Positions 39,505-52,349 are shown, counted from the stretch's first letter. The stretch is DNA of 64,000 nucleotides from Sulfurisoma sp. (GCA_030691075.1 JAUYFI010000022.1:1-64000), one strand, 5' to 3'. Made by a program: numbers and translations. Notes: generated by a model not told the origin, from the letters alone.

Positions 39505-41225
39505 GACTCAAGTTCGCCCACAGCCCCCTGCTGTCGCAGCCCCTGCCGGCCTGGCGCGCGCGGCTGCTGCAGGGCCTGCTGCTGGCCGCCTTCGTTGCCT
39601 TGGTCGGCCGCTCGCTGTTCCTGCAGGGCATCAACAACGACTTCCTGCAGAAGAAGGGCGAGTCGCGCTATGAGCGCGTCATCGAGATCTCGGCGACGCG
39701 CGGCCGCATCCTCGATCGTCATGGCGACGTGCTGGCCGTGAGCACGCCGGTCAAGTCGGTCTGGGCCATTCCCGAGGACGCCAGGCTTTCCCCCGCCCAG
39801 GCGCGCGCGCTGGCGCCGCTGCTCGACATGGACGTGCGCGAGCTCAACCACAAGCTTGCCTCGGAGAAGGACTTCGTCTTTCTGAAGCGCCAGATTCCGC
39901 CGGAGCAGGCCGACCGCATCGCCGCGCTCGAACTGCCGGGCATCCACCAGCAGCGCGAATACCGCCGCTACTACCCGGCCGGCGACGTCACGGCCCATGT
40001 GATTGGCTTCACTGGCATCGAGGACGCCGGCCAGGAAGGCGTCGAACTTGCGCTGAACCAGCAGCTCTCCGGCAAGCCCGGCTCGCGCCGCGTGATCAAG
40101 GACCGCCGCGGCCAGATCGTCGAGGATGTCGAGAGCATCAGTGCGCCGATCGAGGGACGCGACGTGAATCTTGCGCTCGACGCCAAGATCCAGTACCTGG
40201 CCTATTCGCATCTCAAACAGTCCATTACCGAAAACAAGGCCAAGGCCGGCGGCATCGTCGTGCTCGACGCCCGGAGCGGCGAGATTCTCGCCCTGGCCAA
40301 CCTGCCGACCTATAACCCCAACAACCGCGTCAAGCTCGCCGGTGCGCAGCTGCGCAACCGCGTTTTCACCGATACCTTCGAGCCCGGCTCGACCATGAAG
40401 CCCTTCACCGCCGCGCTGGCGCTGGAGAAAGGCAAGTTCCGTTTCGACACCCCAATCCAGACCGCGCCGGGCAAGCTCACCATCGGCTCGGCGACGATTT
40501 CCGATGCCCATGTCCATGGCGTGCTGACGGTGGCGGAGGTGATCCAGAAATCGTCCAACGTCGGCATTTCCAAGATTGCGCTGACCTTCCCGCCGCAAGA
40601 GATGTGGACCATGTTCGACAGCATGGGTTTCGGCCATCCGCTCAATCTGGGCTTCCCCGGCGAAGTCGGCGGCCGCCTGCGTCCGGCGAAAAACTGGCGT
40701 CCCATCGAGCAGGCCACCATGTCCTACGGCCACGGCATTTCGGTGACGCTGATCCAGCTGGCGCGCGCCTACATGGCTTTCGCCCGTGACGGCGATCTGG
40801 CGCCGCTCTCGCTGACGCGCCTTGAGACCAGCGCGACGACAGGGCAAAGCGTCTTCTCCGCCCAGACCGCGCGCGAGGTGCGCGCCATGCTCGAACTCGC
40901 CGTGCAGGCCGGCGGCACCGCGCCCAAGGCGCAGATTCCCGGCTACCGCGTCGCCGGCAAGACCGGCACGGCCCACAAGATCGAGGGCGGCGCCTATGCC
41001 GACAAGTATGTGTCATCGTTCGTCGGCTTCGCCCCGGTTTCCGATCCGCGCCTGATCGTCGCCGTGATGATCGACGAGCCTTCGGCCGGCAAGCACTTCG
41101 GCGGCGATGTCGCCGCGCCGGTATTCGCGCAGGTCATGGCGGGCGGCCTGCGCACGCTGGGCGTGGCGGCCGACGCGCCGCTCAAGCCGCTGCAGATGGC
41201 GGCCGTGCCTAAGGAAATCCGGTGA
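39501..41225 (+). CDS. ftsI: Septal peptidoglycan transpeptidase FtsI (PBP3)
   Basis: A 574-residue class B penicillin-binding protein from the GTG at 39501. A cytoplasmic tail and membrane helix (LLQGLLLAAFVALVGRSLF) precede the pedestal domain. The transpeptidase domain has the active-site serine in PGSTMKPF, SSN in QKSSNVGIS and KTGT in VAGKTGTAHK. It crosslinks septal peptidoglycan together with FtsW. Confidence 0.97.
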   Translation: MRLKFAHSPLLSQPLPAWRARLLQGLLLAAFVALVGRSLFLQGINNDFLQKKGESRYERVIEISATRGRILDRHGDVLAVSTPVKSVWAIPEDARLSPAQARALAPLLDMDVRELNHKLASEKDFVFLKRQIPPEQADRIAALELPGIHQQREYRRYYPAGDVTAHVIGFTGIEDAGQEGVELALNQQLSGKPGSRRVIKDRRGQIVEDVESISAPIEGRDVNLALDAKIQYLAYSHLKQSITENKAKAGGIVVLDARSGEILALANLPTYNPNNRVKLAGAQLRNRVFTDTFEPGSTMKPFTAALALEKGKFRFDTPIQTAPGKLTIGSATISDAHVHGVLTVAEVIQKSSNVGISKIALTFPPQEMWTMFDSMGFGHPLNLGFPGEVGGRLRPAKNWRPIEQATMSYGHGISVTLIQLARAYMAFARDGDLAPLSLTRLETSATTGQSVFSAQTAREVRAMLELAVQAGGTAPKAQIPGYRVAGKTGTAHKIEGGAYADKYVSSFVGFAPVSDPRLIVAVMIDEPSAGKHFGGDVAAPVFAQVMAGGLRTLGVAADAPLKPLQMAAVPKEIR

Positions 41226-42694
41226 GCGGCGTGGCCATGACGATTCTCGAACAACTCGAACGGCAGGGAGTGAAGGCGACAAGCCTCTGCGCCGACTCGC
41301 GCGCGGTACGTCCGGGCGATGTCTTCGTGGCGATGCAGGGCCACCGTGTCGATGGTCGCGACTACATCGACGCGGCGGTCGAGCGCGGCGCCGCCGCGGT
41401 GATCGCCGAGCCTGGTGGAAAAGTCGGCGCTGGCGGGACGGCGTTCGTCGAAGTGGAACGCCTCGACCGTCTTGCCGGCGACATCGCAAATCTGGTCTAT
41501 GGCCGTCCATCGGAACGGCTGTGGCTGGCCGGCGTCACCGGCACCAACGGCAAGACCTCGGTGTCGCAATGGATCGCCCAGGCCATGAACGCCCGGGACT
41601 GCAAGTGCGCCGTTGTCGGCACGCTCGGCAACGGCTTCCCGGGCGCCTTGGCGGAAAGCGCCAACACCACGCCCGACGCCATCGCCCTGCATCGCGCGCT
41701 GGCCGGCTATCTCGAACAGGGCGCCGTGGCCTGCGCCATGGAGGTTTCTTCCATCGGCCTCGACCAGGGACGTGTCAACGGCGTGAACTTCGACGTCGCC
41801 GTGTTCACCAACCTCACCCGCGACCACCTCGAGTACCACGGCAGCATGGCAGCCTACGGCGAGGCCAAGGCCAGGCTGTTCGAGACGGCTGGACTCGAAG
41901 CGGCGGTGATCAACCTCGACGACGCCTTCGGCCGCGAACTCGCGGCTCGACTCAAAGGGCGCGTGCGCACCATCGGCTACACGCTCGAAGATCGCGTTGG
42001 TACCGACGCAGTACTCGCCGGCCGCAATCTCGAAATGACCGCGACGGGGCTGGCCTTCGAGCTCGCCGGCGTGCCCGGCGTGCGTTTTGCCGCACCGCTG
42101 ATCGGGCGCTTCAATGCATCCAACCTGCTGGCCGTGATCGGCGCGTTGCTCGCCGGCGACGAGAAGCTTGAAGATGTCGCCGCGGTGCTGCCGCGGCTGC
42201 GCCCGCCGCCGGGACGCATGCAGGCGCTGGGCGGCGTGCATGAGCCGCTGGTGGTGGTGGACTACGCTCACTCGCCCGACGCACTGGAAAAGGCGCTGAC
42301 CACATTGCGCGAAACCGCGCAGGCGCGCGGCGGCAAGCTCGTCTGCGTCTTCGGCTGCGGCGGCGACCGCGACGCCGGCAAGCGGCCGCAGATGGGCGAG
42401 ATCGCCGAACGGCTGGCCGACCGCGTGATCGTCACCAGCGACAACCCGCGCTCCGAATCGCCCGACGCCATCATCGCGGCGATCCTCGACGGCATGAAGC
42501 AGCCGGCCGAGGTCGAGAGCGACCGCGCCGTGGCTATAGAGGCAGCCGTGGCCGAAGCCGATGTCCGCGATGTGATCCTGCTCGCCGGCAAGGGCCACGA
42601 GCCCTATCAGGAGATCGGAGGCGTGCGCCATGCCTTCTCCGATGTCGAGGCCGCAAAGTCGGCGCTGGCGGGACGGCGCGGGGTGCAGCCATGA
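41222..42694 (+). CDS. murE: UDP-MurNAc-L-Ala-D-Glu: meso-diaminopimelate ligase
   Basis: A 490-residue Mur ligase. The GTG at 41222 has AAGGA 6 bases upstream and overlaps the ftsI stop. It has the P-loop GVTGTNGKTSVSQW and the DAP-specificity motif SDNPRSE. Two repeat A copies lie in the gene: one in the N-terminal domain (PGGKVGAGGTAF), one at the extreme C-terminus (AAKSALAGRRG). Both are in-frame and outside the active site. Confidence 0.96.
   Translation: MSGVAMTILEQLERQGVKATSLCADSRAVRPGDVFVAMQGHRVDGRDYIDAAVERGAAAVIAEPGGKVGAGGTAFVEVERLDRLAGDIANLVYGRPSERLWLAGVTGTNGKTSVSQWIAQAMNARDCKCAVVGTLGNGFPGALAESANTTPDAIALHRALAGYLEQGAVACAMEVSSIGLDQGRVNGVNFDVAVFTNLTRDHLEYHGSMAAYGEAKARLFETAGLEAAVINLDDAFGRELAARLKGRVRTIGYTLEDRVGTDAVLAGRNLEMTATGLAFELAGVPGVRFAAPLIGRFNASNLLAVIGALLAGDEKLEDVAAVLPRLRPPPGRMQALGGVHEPLVVVDYAHSPDALEKALTTLRETAQARGGKLVCVFGCGGDRDAGKRPQMGEIAERLADRVIVTSDNPRSESPDAIIAAILDGMKQPAEVESDRAVAIEAAVAEADVRDVILLAGKGHEPYQEIGGVRHAFSDVEAAKSALAGRRGVQP
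41420..41443 (-). repeat. Dispersed 24-base repeat A (first copy in murE)
   Basis: AAAGTCGGCGCTGGCG followed by GGACGGCG, identical in all 24 bases to the copy at 42655-42678. In-frame. Confidence 0.75.
42655..42678 (-). repeat. Dispersed 24-base repeat A (second copy in murE)
   Basis: Identical to 41420-41443 but read in a different codon phase (AKSALAGRR versus KVGAGGTA), so the match is at DNA level and not protein level. Confidence 0.75.
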
Positions 42695-44055
42695 TGCGCC
42701 TGTCGCAGGCGGCGGCGTCACTCGGCGTTCCCCACCAGGGCGTTGACGCCGAATTCCTGGCCGTCGGCACCGACTCCCGCGCCGTGACGCCCGGCATGCT
42801 CTTCGTTGCGCTCAAGGGCGAGCGCTTCGACGGCCACGACTACGTGCGCGAGGTTCTCGCGGCCGGCGCGGCCGGCGCGATGGTCGAGCGCGGCTGGGCG
42901 GCGGCGAATCCCGATCTGCCGCTGATTCCGGTCATCGACACGCGCGAGGCGCTGGGCCAACTGGCGGCCAACTGGCGCAGCCGCTACACCATTCCCCTGC
43001 TCGGCATCACCGGCAGCAACGGCAAGACCACGGTCAAGGAAATGTGCGCCGCCATATTGCGCCGCCACCTCGGCGCGGACGCGGTGCTGGCCACCCAGGG
43101 CAACCTCAACAACGACATCGGTCTGCCGCTGACACTGCTCCGCTTGCGTGCCGGCCATCGCGCCGCCGTGATCGAGATGGGCATGAACCATCCGGGCGAG
43201 ATCGCCTATCTGACGCGGCTGGCACGGCCCACCGTGGCGTTGGTCAACAACGCGCAGCGCGCGCATCTCGAAGGACTGGGCACGCTGACCGAGGTGGCGC
43301 GCGCCAAGGGCGAGATCTTCGCGGGCCTGGAGTCGAAGGGCGTGGCGGTTATCAACGCCGACGACCCGCATGCACCGCTGTGGCGCGAACTCTGCGCGGG
43401 ACGGACGGTCAGCGCCTTCGGCCTGACGCAGGCGGCCGACGTCCGTGGTCGCTGGCTGCCGCGCGGCTTCGCCGGCCGCCTCGAACTGGAGACCGCGGCG
43501 GGGAGCGCGGCGGTCGAACTGGCGGTGCCGGGCGAGCACAACGCCCGCAATGCCGTGGCGGCGGCAGCCACCTGCCTGGCGGCCGGCGTGCCGCTGGAGG
43601 TCATCGGCGCCGCCCTCGCCGGCTATGCCGGCATCAAGGGCCGGCTGCAGCGCCGCGCCGGACTGAACGGCGCGACGGTTATCGACGATACCTACAACGC
43701 CAATCCCGACTCGATGCGCGCCGCCATCGACGTGCTGGCCGGCGTGCCGGGCAAGCGCATCCTGGTGATGGGCGACATGGGCGAGGTCGGCGAGGCGGCG
43801 GCGCAATTCCACGACGAAATCGGCGGCCATGCCAAGAGCCGCGGCATCGAACGGCTGTTCGCGCTCGGCGCGCTGTCGCGCGATGCCGCGCACAATTTCG
43901 GCGAGGGGGCGCGGCATTTCGAAAGCGTCGAGGCGCTGATCCAGGCATTGCGGCCGGAGTTGCTTGCGTCCACGACCGTGCTGGTCAAGGGCTCGCGCTT
44001 CATGCGCATGGAGCGCGTGGTCGAAGCCATCGAGGAGAAATCGAATGCTGCTTGA
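42691..44055 (+). CDS. murF: UDP-MurNAc-tripeptide: D-alanyl-D-alanine ligase
   Basis: A 454-residue Mur ligase with P-loop [14 protein letters not shown], the [13 protein letters not shown] block, and YNANPDSM. It adds D-Ala-D-Ala to the cytoplasmic precursor. It overlaps murE by ATGA and mraY by 11 bases. Confidence 0.96.
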   Translation: MMRLSQAAASLGVPHQGVDAEFLAVGTDSRAVTPGMLFVALKGERFDGHDYVREVLAAGAAGAMVERGWAAANPDLPLIPVIDTREALGQLAANWRSRYTIPLLGITGSNGKTTVKEMCAAILRRHLGADAVLATQGNLNNDIGLPLTLLRLRAGHRAAVIEMGMNHPGEIAYLTRLARPTVALVNNAQRAHLEGLGTLTEVARAKGEIFAGLESKGVAVINADDPHAPLWRELCAGRTVSAFGLTQAADVRGRWLPRGFAGRLELETAAGSAAVELAVPGEHNARNAVAAAATCLAAGVPLEVIGAALAGYAGIKGRLQRRAGLNGATVIDDTYNANPDSMRAAIDVLAGVPGKRILVMGDMGEVGEAAAQFHDEIGGHAKSRGIERLFALGALSRDAAHNFGEGARHFESVEALIQALRPELLASTTVLVKGSRFMRMERVVEAIEEKSNAA

Positions 44056-45214
44056 GTTGTTCCAATGGCTGGCCCAGGACATCCGCGCCTTCAACGTGTT
44101 CAGCTACATCACGCTGCGCGCGGTGCTGGCGACGATGACGGCGCTGACCATCTCCTTCATCGCCGGCCCGGCGGTGATCCGCTGGCTCGCCGCCAAGAAG
44201 ATCGGCCAGTCGGTGCGCGACGACGGCCCGCGGACCCACCTGGTCAAGGCCGGCACGCCGACCATGGGCGGCGCGCTGATCCTGATTTCGCTCGGCATCG
44301 CCACGCTGCTGTGGGCCGACCTGTCCAACCGCTTCGTCTGGATCGTGCTGATCGTGACGCTGGGCTACGGCGCGGTCGGCTGGGTCGACGACTGGCGCAA
44401 GGTGGTCTATCGCAACCCGGACGGCCTCTCGGCGCGGTCCAAGTTCTTCTGGCAGTCGCTGATCGGCCTCGTCGCCGCCATCTATATCGCCTTCTCGATT
44501 TCCGCGCCCAACAACGAGAAGGTGGTCCAGCTCTTCTTCCAGTGGGTGGCCAGCGGCTTCACCCTCGAACTGCCGGCGAAAACCGATCTCATCGTGCCCT
44601 TCTTCAAGAGCGTCACCTACCCGCTCGGCATGTTCGGCTTCATCCTGCTGACCTACTTCGTCATCGTCGGCGCCAGCAATGCGGTGAACCTCACCGACGG
44701 CCTCGACGGCCTGGCCATCATGCCGACGGTGATGGTCGGCGCGGCGCTCGGCCTCTTCGCCTATGTCGCCGGTCATGCCGGCTTCTCCAAGTACCTGCTG
44801 CTGCCCTACATCCCGGGGGCCGGAGAGCTCATGGTGTTCTGCGGCGCGCTGGCCGGCGCGGGACTGGGCTTCCTCTGGTTCAACGCCTACCCGGCGGAGG
44901 TCTTCATGGGCGACGTCGGCGCGCTGGCGCTGGGCGCGGCGCTGGGCGCGGTGGCGGTGATTGCGCGCCAGGAAATCGTCTTCTTCATCATGGGCGGCGT
45001 CTTCGTCGCCGAGACGGTGTCGGTGATGCTGCAGGTCGGCTGGTTCAAGTACACCAGGAAGCGTTACGGCGTCGGCCAGCGCATCCTGCTGATGGCGCCG
45101 CTGCATCACCACTTCGAGCAGACCGGCTGGAAGGAAACCCAGGTCGTGGTGCGCTTCTGGATCATCACCATCCTGCTGGTGCTGTTCGGGTTGTCGACAC
45201 TGAAGATTCGATGA
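44045..45214 (+). CDS. mraY: Phospho-MurNAc-pentapeptide transferase
   Basis: A 389-residue polytopic membrane enzyme that makes lipid I. It has about ten hydrophobic segments, the [13 protein letters not shown] entry, GWVDDWRK, the Asp-rich [10 protein letters not shown] loop and MAPLHHHFE near the end. Full length. Confidence 0.97.
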   Translation: MLLELFQWLAQDIRAFNVFSYITLRAVLATMTALTISFIAGPAVIRWLAAKKIGQSVRDDGPRTHLVKAGTPTMGGALILISLGIATLLWADLSNRFVWIVLIVTLGYGAVGWVDDWRKVVYRNPDGLSARSKFFWQSLIGLVAAIYIAFSISAPNNEKVVQLFFQWVASGFTLELPAKTDLIVPFFKSVTYPLGMFGFILLTYFVIVGASNAVNLTDGLDGLAIMPTVMVGAALGLFAYVAGHAGFSKYLLLPYIPGAGELMVFCGALAGAGLGFLWFNAYPAEVFMGDVGALALGAALGAVAVIARQEIVFFIMGGVFVAETVSVMLQVGWFKYTRKRYGVGQRILLMAPLHHHFEQTGWKETQVVVRFWIITILLVLFGLSTLKIR

Positions 45215-45223
45215 AAAGCATTC

Positions 45224-45298
45224 ACCACGAAGACACGAAGGGCGCGAAGAAAGGCCGAAGGGAATGGGTTTCCTTGGCGCCCTTCGTGTCTTCGTGGT
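45224..45298. repeat. Large palindrome of the CCACGAAGACACGAAG type, between mraY and murD
   Basis: Perfect 22-base arms (45224-45245 beginning ACCACGAAGACACGAAG, and 45277-45298) surround a 31-base loop. They are related to the palindrome at 60947-61027. It ends 10 bases before the murD ATG, in an otherwise gapless cluster. Transcribed, it would form a long hairpin within the operon. Confidence 0.85.
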
Positions 45299-45308
45299 TC
45301 AAGATTTC

Positions 45309-46817
45309 ATGCGGTTGAACGACAAACACGTTCTGGTGCTCGGCCTCGGCGAATCGGGGCTGGCGATGGCGCAATGGTGCGGGCGCAACGGCGCCACCGT
45401 GCGCGTCGCCGACACCCGCGCCGCACCGCCCTGTCTGGACGAACTGCGCCGCCGTGCCGCCAGTCCCACGGGGATTTCCTTCGGTCACGCCGACTTTCGT
45501 CCGGGCGAGTTCGCAAAGAGCCTGCTCGACGGCATCGACCTCGTCGCGCTCTCGCCGGGGCTGTCGCCCGGCTTGCTGGTGCTGATCCATGCCCGCGCCC
45601 AGGGTATCCCCGTGGTCGGCGAAATCGATCTGTTCGCGCACGGCCTGCGCGCACTGGGTGTGCGCGGGAACACCCGCGTGATCGCCATCACCGGCACCAA
45701 CGGCAAGACCACCACCACGGCGCTCGCCGGCCACCTCTGCCGCGTCGCCGGCAAGGTCACCGGCGTGGCCGGCAACATCTCGCCCTCGCTGCTTTCGGCG
45801 CTGATGGCCTGCCAGGACGCCGGAAAATTGCCGGATATCTGGGTGCTGGAACTGTCGAGCTTCCAGCTCGAGACCCTGCAAAGCCTCGATGCCGACGCCG
45901 CCACGGTGCTCAATATTTCCGACGATCACCTCGATCGCTACATCGATCTCGACGACTATACCGCCGCCAAGGCGCGAATCTTTGCGGGGCACGGTGTCCA
46001 GGTACTCAACCGCCAGGACGCGCGGGTCAAGCGCATGGCGATTCCGGGCCGACCGCTGATCACCTTCGGTCTCGACGCGCCCGGCGATGCCGCCGACTTC
46101 GGCCTGCGCGACAACAAGGGCGAGCCGTGGATCGTGCAGGGCGACAGGTTCCTGCTACCGGTGTCGCAACTGCCGCTCAGCGGCCTGCACAATGCCGCCA
46201 ATGCCATGGCGGCGCTGGCGCTGTGCGCCGCCATCGATGCGCATGACGGCCTCGACGCCGTGGCGCTGCTGCCGGGGCTGCGCGAGTTTCGCGGGCTGCC
46301 GCATCGCGTCGAGCGCGTTGCCGAAATCTGCGGCGTCACCTGGTTCGACGATTCCAAGGGTACCAACGTCGGCGCGACGGTGGCTGCCCTCGAAGGCATT
46401 GGCGGCCAGATGGCCGCCCCGAATAGTCGCCTCCCTCCCCCGGGGAGGGAGGTTGGGAGGGAGGGCTCTTCCGGGGGACCTTGCGGTCGGCCCGACCGCA
46501 AGGTCGTGGTGATTCTCGGTGGTGACGGCAAGGGCCAGGACTTTTCACCGCTCAAGCCGGCCATCGCCCGTCACGCCCGCGCCGTGGTGTTGATCGGCCG
46601 CGATGGGCCGAAAATCGCCGAGGCGATCGCCGGTTGTGGCGTGCCCGTCCACGGCGCGTCGGACATGGACGAAGCCGTGCGCGTCGCCGCGCGGGCCGCA
46701 TGGGCCGGCGACGCCGTGCTGCTGTCGCCGGCCTGCGCCAGCTTCGACATGTTTCGCAACTACGAGCACCGCGCGCAGGTTTTCGTCGCGGCGGTGAACG
46801 GGCTGGAAAAAGAATGA
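45309..46817 (+). CDS. murD: UDP-MurNAc-L-alanine: D-glutamate ligase
   Basis: A 502-residue Mur ligase starting at the ATG at 45309 ([20 protein letters not shown]). P-loop [45 protein letters not shown]. It is ~30 residues longer than usual because of an in-frame insertion between GIGGQMA and [11 protein letters not shown]. The insertion is made of two perfect palindromes. It falls in a surface position between the central and C-terminal domains, so activity is probably kept. Confidence 0.94.
   Translation: MRLNDKHVLVLGLGESGLAMAQWCGRNGATVRVADTRAAPPCLDELRRRAASPTGISFGHADFRPGEFAKSLLDGIDLVALSPGLSPGLLVLIHARAQGIPVVGEIDLFAHGLRALGVRGNTRVIAITGTNGKTTTTALAGHLCRVAGKVTGVAGNISPSLLSALMACQDAGKLPDIWVLELSSFQLETLQSLDADAATVLNISDDHLDRYIDLDDYTAAKARIFAGHGVQVLNRQDARVKRMAIPGRPLITFGLDAPGDAADFGLRDNKGEPWIVQGDRFLLPVSQLPLSGLHNAANAMAALALCAAIDAHDGLDAVALLPGLREFRGLPHRVERVAEICGVTWFDDSKGTNVGATVAALEGIGGQMAAPNSRLPPPGREVGREGSSGGPCGRPDRKVVVILGGDGKGQDFSPLKPAIARHARAVVLIGRDGPKIAEAIAGCGVPVHGASDMDEAVRVAARAAWAGDAVLLSPACASFDMFRNYEHRAQVFVAAVNGLEKE
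46430..46503. repeat. Palindromic insertion inside murD
   Basis: CCTCCCTCCCC (46430-46440) with GGGGAGGGAGG (46442-46452), then CCTTGCGGTCGG (46479-46490) with CCGACCGCAAGG (46492-46503). Both pairs are perfect complements with one base at the centre. The block is read in-frame as a Pro/Gly/Arg-rich loop. Confidence 0.8.
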
Positions 46818-47992
46818 GCGCCGTATTCACCTCCAATCGCCGCCCGACCCTGGCGCAGGGCGCGCCGGCCGAGCTCGATCCGCTGCTGCTGTGGCCGGCG
46901 TTGGGCCTCTTGATGTTCGGCCTGGTGATGGTGTATTCGGCTTCGATCGCCACGGCCGAGGGCAGCCGCTTCACCGGCAACCAGGCCAGCTACTTCCTGG
47001 TGCGTCACGCCGTCTTTCTCGCCGTCGGCCTCGTCGCCGGCCTGGTTGCCTTCCAGGTTCCGCTGCGGCTGTGGCAGCAGGCGGCGCCCTGGCTGTTCAT
47101 GGCGGGCGTCGCGCTGCTGGTGATCGTGCTGATTCCCCATGTCGGTCGCTCCGTGAATGGCGCCCAGCGCTGGCTGCCGCTGGGCCCGGTCAGCCTTCAG
47201 CCTTCGGAATTGATGAAACTCTTCGTCGTCCTCTATGCCGCCGACTACACGACGCGCAAGCTCGCCGAAATGGGTTCCTTCCGCCGCGGCTTCGTGCCCA
47301 TGGCGCTGGTGATGGTGCTGGTCGGCGCATTGCTGCTGCGCGAACCGGATTTCGGCGCCTTCGTCGTCATCGTCGCCATCGCCTTCGGCGTCCTCTTTCT
47401 CGGCGGCATCAACGCGCGGCTGTTCGCGGTGCTGATCGGCGTCATGGCCGTCGCCTTCGTCGTGCTGATCCTGACCTCGCCTTATCGGCTCGAGCGCATC
47501 ACAAGCTACATGGATCCATGGAAGGACGCTTTCGGCCGCGGCTACCAGCTTTCGCACGCGCTGATCGCCTTCGGTCGCGGCGAGTGGTTCGGCGTGGGCC
47601 TGGGCGCCAGCGTCGAGAAGCTGTTTTACCTGCCGGAAGCCCACACCGACTTTCTGCTGGCGGTGATCGCCGAGGAACTCGGCTTCTTCGGCGTCCTCGC
47701 CGTCGTTGTCATGTTCGCGCTGGTGGTGCAGCGCGCCTTCGCCATCGGCCGCCAGGCGCTGATCCTCGACCGCGTTTTCGCCGGTCTCGCCGCCCAGGGC
47801 GTCGGCCTCTGGATCGGCGTGCAGGCCTTCATCAACATGGGCGTGAACATGGGCCTCTTGCCGACCAAGGGTCTGACGCTGCCGCTGATGAGCTTCGGCG
47901 GCTCGGGCATCCTCGCCAACTGCGTGGCGCTGGCCGTGTTGCTCCGCGTCGACTGGGAGAATAGACAGCTCATGCGGGGGGTGTCGGTGTGA
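46814..47992 (+). CDS. ftsW: Septal peptidoglycan glycosyltransferase FtsW
   Basis: A 392-residue SEDS protein with about ten membrane helices. Conserved parts are [47 protein letters not shown] and [15 protein letters not shown]. It polymerises septal glycan from lipid II with FtsI. ATGA overlap with murD and GTGA with murG. Confidence 0.97.
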   Translation: MSAVFTSNRRPTLAQGAPAELDPLLLWPALGLLMFGLVMVYSASIATAEGSRFTGNQASYFLVRHAVFLAVGLVAGLVAFQVPLRLWQQAAPWLFMAGVALLVIVLIPHVGRSVNGAQRWLPLGPVSLQPSELMKLFVVLYAADYTTRKLAEMGSFRRGFVPMALVMVLVGALLLREPDFGAFVVIVAIAFGVLFLGGINARLFAVLIGVMAVAFVVLILTSPYRLERITSYMDPWKDAFGRGYQLSHALIAFGRGEWFGVGLGASVEKLFYLPEAHTDFLLAVIAEELGFFGVLAVVVMFALVVQRAFAIGRQALILDRVFAGLAAQGVGLWIGVQAFINMGVNMGLLPTKGLTLPLMSFGGSGILANCVALAVLLRVDWENRQLMRGVSV

Positions 47993-49056
47993 GCAAGACC
48001 CTCCTCGTCATGGCGGGCGGCACGGGGGGGCACATCTTTCCGGGTCTCGCGGTGGCCGACGCACTGCGCGAACAGGGCTGGCGCGTGGTGTGGATGGGCA
48101 ATCCGGATGGCATGGAGGCGCGGCTGGTGCCGGAACGCGGCTACGAGATGGCCTGGGTGCGCTTCGCGGCGCTGCGCGGCAAGGGCATCGTGCGCAAGCT
48201 GCTGCTGCCCTTCGACCTGCTGCGCGCCTTCGCCCGGGCATCGAGCGAACTCAAGCGCATCCGCCCGGACGTCGTGCTCGGCATGGGCGGTTTCGTCACC
48301 TTTCCCGGCGGCATGATGGCGGTGTTGAAGGGAATCCCGCTGGTGCTGCACGAGCAGAACTCCGTGGCCGGCCTGGCCAACCGCGTGCTGGCTTTTGTTG
48401 CCGACCGCATCCTCACCGGCTTTCCCGGCGCGCTGAAGAAGGGAGACTGGGTCGGCAATCCCGTGCGTACGGAAATCGCCTTGCTGCCGGAGCCGACTTT
48501 GCGTTATCGCGAGCGCGAACGCCGCGGCGATCCACCTCATTTGCTGGTGGTCGGGGGCAGTCTCGGTGCCGCGGCGCTCAACGAAGCCGTGCCGCGGGCG
48601 CTGGCCCTGCTGCCGGAAGGCGAGCGGCCCGAGGTGCTGCATCAGGCCGGCGAGAAGCACATCGATTCACTGCGCGATATTTACTCGCGTGCCGGCGTCA
48701 CGGCGAATCTCGTGCCCTTCATCGAGGACATGGCCGGCGCCTACGCCTGGGCCGATCTGGTGATCTGCCGCGCCGGGGCGCTCACCGTCGCCGAGCTGGC
48801 CGCCGCGGGCGTCGCCAGCGTCCTCGTGCCCTTCCCGCACGCGGTGGACGATCACCAGACCGGCAACGCGCGCTTCCTCGCCAATGCCGGCGCGGCGATC
48901 CTGCTGCCGCAGGCCGAGTTGACGCCCGAGCGGCTGGCGCTGATCCGCAACATGAATCGCGACCAGCTGCTGCAAATGGCGGAGATGGCGCAGTCGCTGG
49001 CGAAACCGGACGCGACCGCCGCGGTCGCGAATGTTTGCAAGGAGTTGGTCCGATGA
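47989..49056 (+). CDS. murG: UDP-GlcNAc: lipid I N-acetylglucosaminyltransferase
   Basis: A 355-residue GT28 glycosyltransferase starting at [23 protein letters not shown] is the first glycine-rich loop; [13 protein letters not shown] and [13 protein letters not shown] follow; [16 protein letters not shown] binds the donor. It forms lipid II on the inner membrane face. Confidence 0.97.
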   Translation: MSKTLLVMAGGTGGHIFPGLAVADALREQGWRVVWMGNPDGMEARLVPERGYEMAWVRFAALRGKGIVRKLLLPFDLLRAFARASSELKRIRPDVVLGMGGFVTFPGGMMAVLKGIPLVLHEQNSVAGLANRVLAFVADRILTGFPGALKKGDWVGNPVRTEIALLPEPTLRYRERERRGDPPHLLVVGGSLGAAALNEAVPRALALLPEGERPEVLHQAGEKHIDSLRDIYSRAGVTANLVPFIEDMAGAYAWADLVICRAGALTVAELAAAGVASVLVPFPHAVDDHQTGNARFLANAGAAILLPQAELTPERLALIRNMNRDQLLQMAEMAQSLAKPDATAAVANVCKELVR

Positions 49057-50433
49057 AACACAAAGTGCGCCGCATTCATTTCATAGGCGTCGGCGGTTCC
49101 GGCATGAGCGGCATCGCCGAGGTGCTGGCCAACCAGGGCTATGAAGTCTCCGGTTCCGATCTCACCGAGTCCGCCACGACGCGGCGTCTCGCCGCGCAGG
49201 GTGTGCGCGTGGCGATCGGCCACGCCGCCGACAACGTCGCCGGCGCCGACGCCGTGGTGGTGTCGACGGCGGTGAAGGACGACAACCCGGAGGTGATCGC
49301 CGCGCGCTCCCGCCACCTGCCCATCGTGCCGCGGGCGCAGATGCTGGCCGAGCTGATGCGCCTCAAGCAGGGCATCGCCATCGCCGGCACCCACGGCAAG
49401 ACCACGACCACCAGCCTGGTCGCCAGTTGCCTGGCCGAGGGCGGCATCGACCCGACCTTCGTCATCGGCGGCCGCCTCAATTCCGCCGGCGCCAATGCGC
49501 GGCTCGGCGCCGGCGAGTTCCTCGTCGCCGAGGCCGACGAGTCCGATGCTTCGTTTCTGTTCCTGTCGCCGGTGGTGTCGGTGGTGACCAACATCGACGC
49601 CGACCACATGGAGACCTACGGCCACGACTTCGGCCGGCTCAAGCAGGCCTTCGTCGATTTCCTCCATCGCCTGCCCTTCTACGGCGTGGCCGTGCTCTGT
49701 ACCGACGACGCCAACGTGCGTGAGATCCTGCCGCGCGTGGCCAAGCAGGTGGTGACCTACGGCATCGACGAGCCGGCGAACTTTCGCGCCGAGAACGTGC
49801 GCGCGGAAGGCAGCGTCATGAAGTTCGACTGCGTCCGCACCAACGGCAGCATTTCGCGCCTGGCCGTCACGCTCAACCTGCCCGGCCGCCACAACGTACT
49901 CAATGCGCTGGCGGCGATCGCGGTGGCCACGGAAGTCGGCGTTGGCGACACGGCGATCGTCAAGGCCCTGGCCGAGTTCAAAGGCGTCGACCGCCGCTTC
50001 CAGCGCCATGGCGAGATAGCGGCAAAAGACGGCGGCCGCTTCACCCTGATCGACGACTACGGCCACCACCCGGTCGAGATGGCCGCGACCATCGCCGCCG
50101 CCCGCGGCGCCTTCCCCGGCCGCCGTCTGGTGCTGGCCTTCCAGCCGCACCGCTACACCCGCACCCGCGACTGCTTCGAGGACTTCGTCAAGGTGCTCGC
50201 GGGCGCGGACGCGCTGCTGCTGGCCGAGGTCTACGCGGCGGGCGAGGCACCCATCGTTGCCGCCGACTCGCGCGCCCTCACGCGCGCCTTGCGCGTCGCC
50301 GGCAAGATCGAGCCGGTGTTCGTCGCGGATATCGCGGCCATGGCGGACGCCATCCTCGAGGCGGCGCGCGACGGCGACGTCGTCATCACCATGGGCGCGG
50401 GTTCCATCGGCGGCGTGCCGGGAATGTTGAGCA

Positions 50434-50441
<8 letters not shown>
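49053..50441 (+). CDS. murC: UDP-MurNAc: L-alanine ligase
   Basis: A 462-residue Mur ligase. It has [17 protein letters not shown] at the start, P-loop [25 protein letters not shown], and [18 protein letters not shown] overlap with murG. Its last 8 bases contain the murB ATG (ATGGCTGA). Confidence 0.97.
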
Positions 50442-51434
<993 letters not shown>

Positions 51435-51435
<1 letters not shown>

Positions 51436-52349
51436 TGCAGCACGACTTCGGCAAGGTCGCGGTAATGCTCGGCGGCGAGTCGGCCGAGCGCGCCGTCTCG
51501 CTCAAGAGCGGCGCGGCGGTGCTCGCCGCGTTGCTGCGCGCCGGCGTAGACGCCCATGCCTTCGATCCGGCGGAAAAGCCGCTGGCCGCGCTCAAGGACG
51601 AGGGCTATGCCTGCGTCTTCATCGCCCTGCACGGTCGCGGCGGCGAAGACGGCTGTATGCAGGGTGCTCTGGAATTGATGAAGATTCCCTATACCGGCAG
51701 CGGCGTGCTGGCCTCGGCGCTGGGGATGGACAAGTGGCGCAGCAAGCTGGCCTGGCGCGCGGCGGGAATCCCCGTTCCCGATTTCGCGGTGATCGATGCC
51801 GGGTCGGACTTCGCCGCGGTCGAGCGGCAACTCGGCCTGCCGCTGTTCGTCAAGCCGGCGTGCGAGGGTTCGAGCATCGGCATCAGCAAGGTCAAGACGC
51901 CGGGCGGCCTGCGCGCCGCCCGGGAACTGGCGGCGAAATACGACAAGGTGGTGCTGGCCGAGCGCTTCGTCGACGCCGGCGAATACACCGTCGGCATACT
52001 CGCCGGCCAGGCGTTGCCGGTGATCCGCATCGTGCCGGCGACCGAGTTCTACGATTTCGAGGCCAAGTACGAGCGCGCCGACACCCAGTACCGCATTCCC
52101 TCCGGACTGACCGCCGAACAGGAAAGCGGGATGCGGACCCTGGCGCTGCGCGCCTTCGACGTTCTGGGCGGCCGCGGATGGGGCCGGGTGGACATCATGC
52201 TCGACCATGACGGCCACTCCTGGTGCCTCGAGGTCAACAGCTCGCCCGGCATGACCGACCATTCGCTGGTGCCGATGGCGGCGCGCGCCGCCGGCATCGA
52301 CTTTGAAGACCTCGTCGTAAGAATCCTGGCGGAGGCGAGCTGTGGCTAG
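51435..52349 (+). CDS. ddl: D-alanine: D-alanine ligase
   Basis: A 304-residue ATP-grasp ligase. It has [19 protein letters not shown] at the start, [30 protein letters not shown], and [15 protein letters not shown] near the end. Its ATG overlaps the murB stop (TGATG). It supplies the dipeptide for MurF. Confidence 0.96.

Noticed and set aside
45487..45505. CACGCCGACTTTCG in murD resembling the right half of the repeat
   Set aside because: Only the GCCGACTTT portion matches; the left half is absent.
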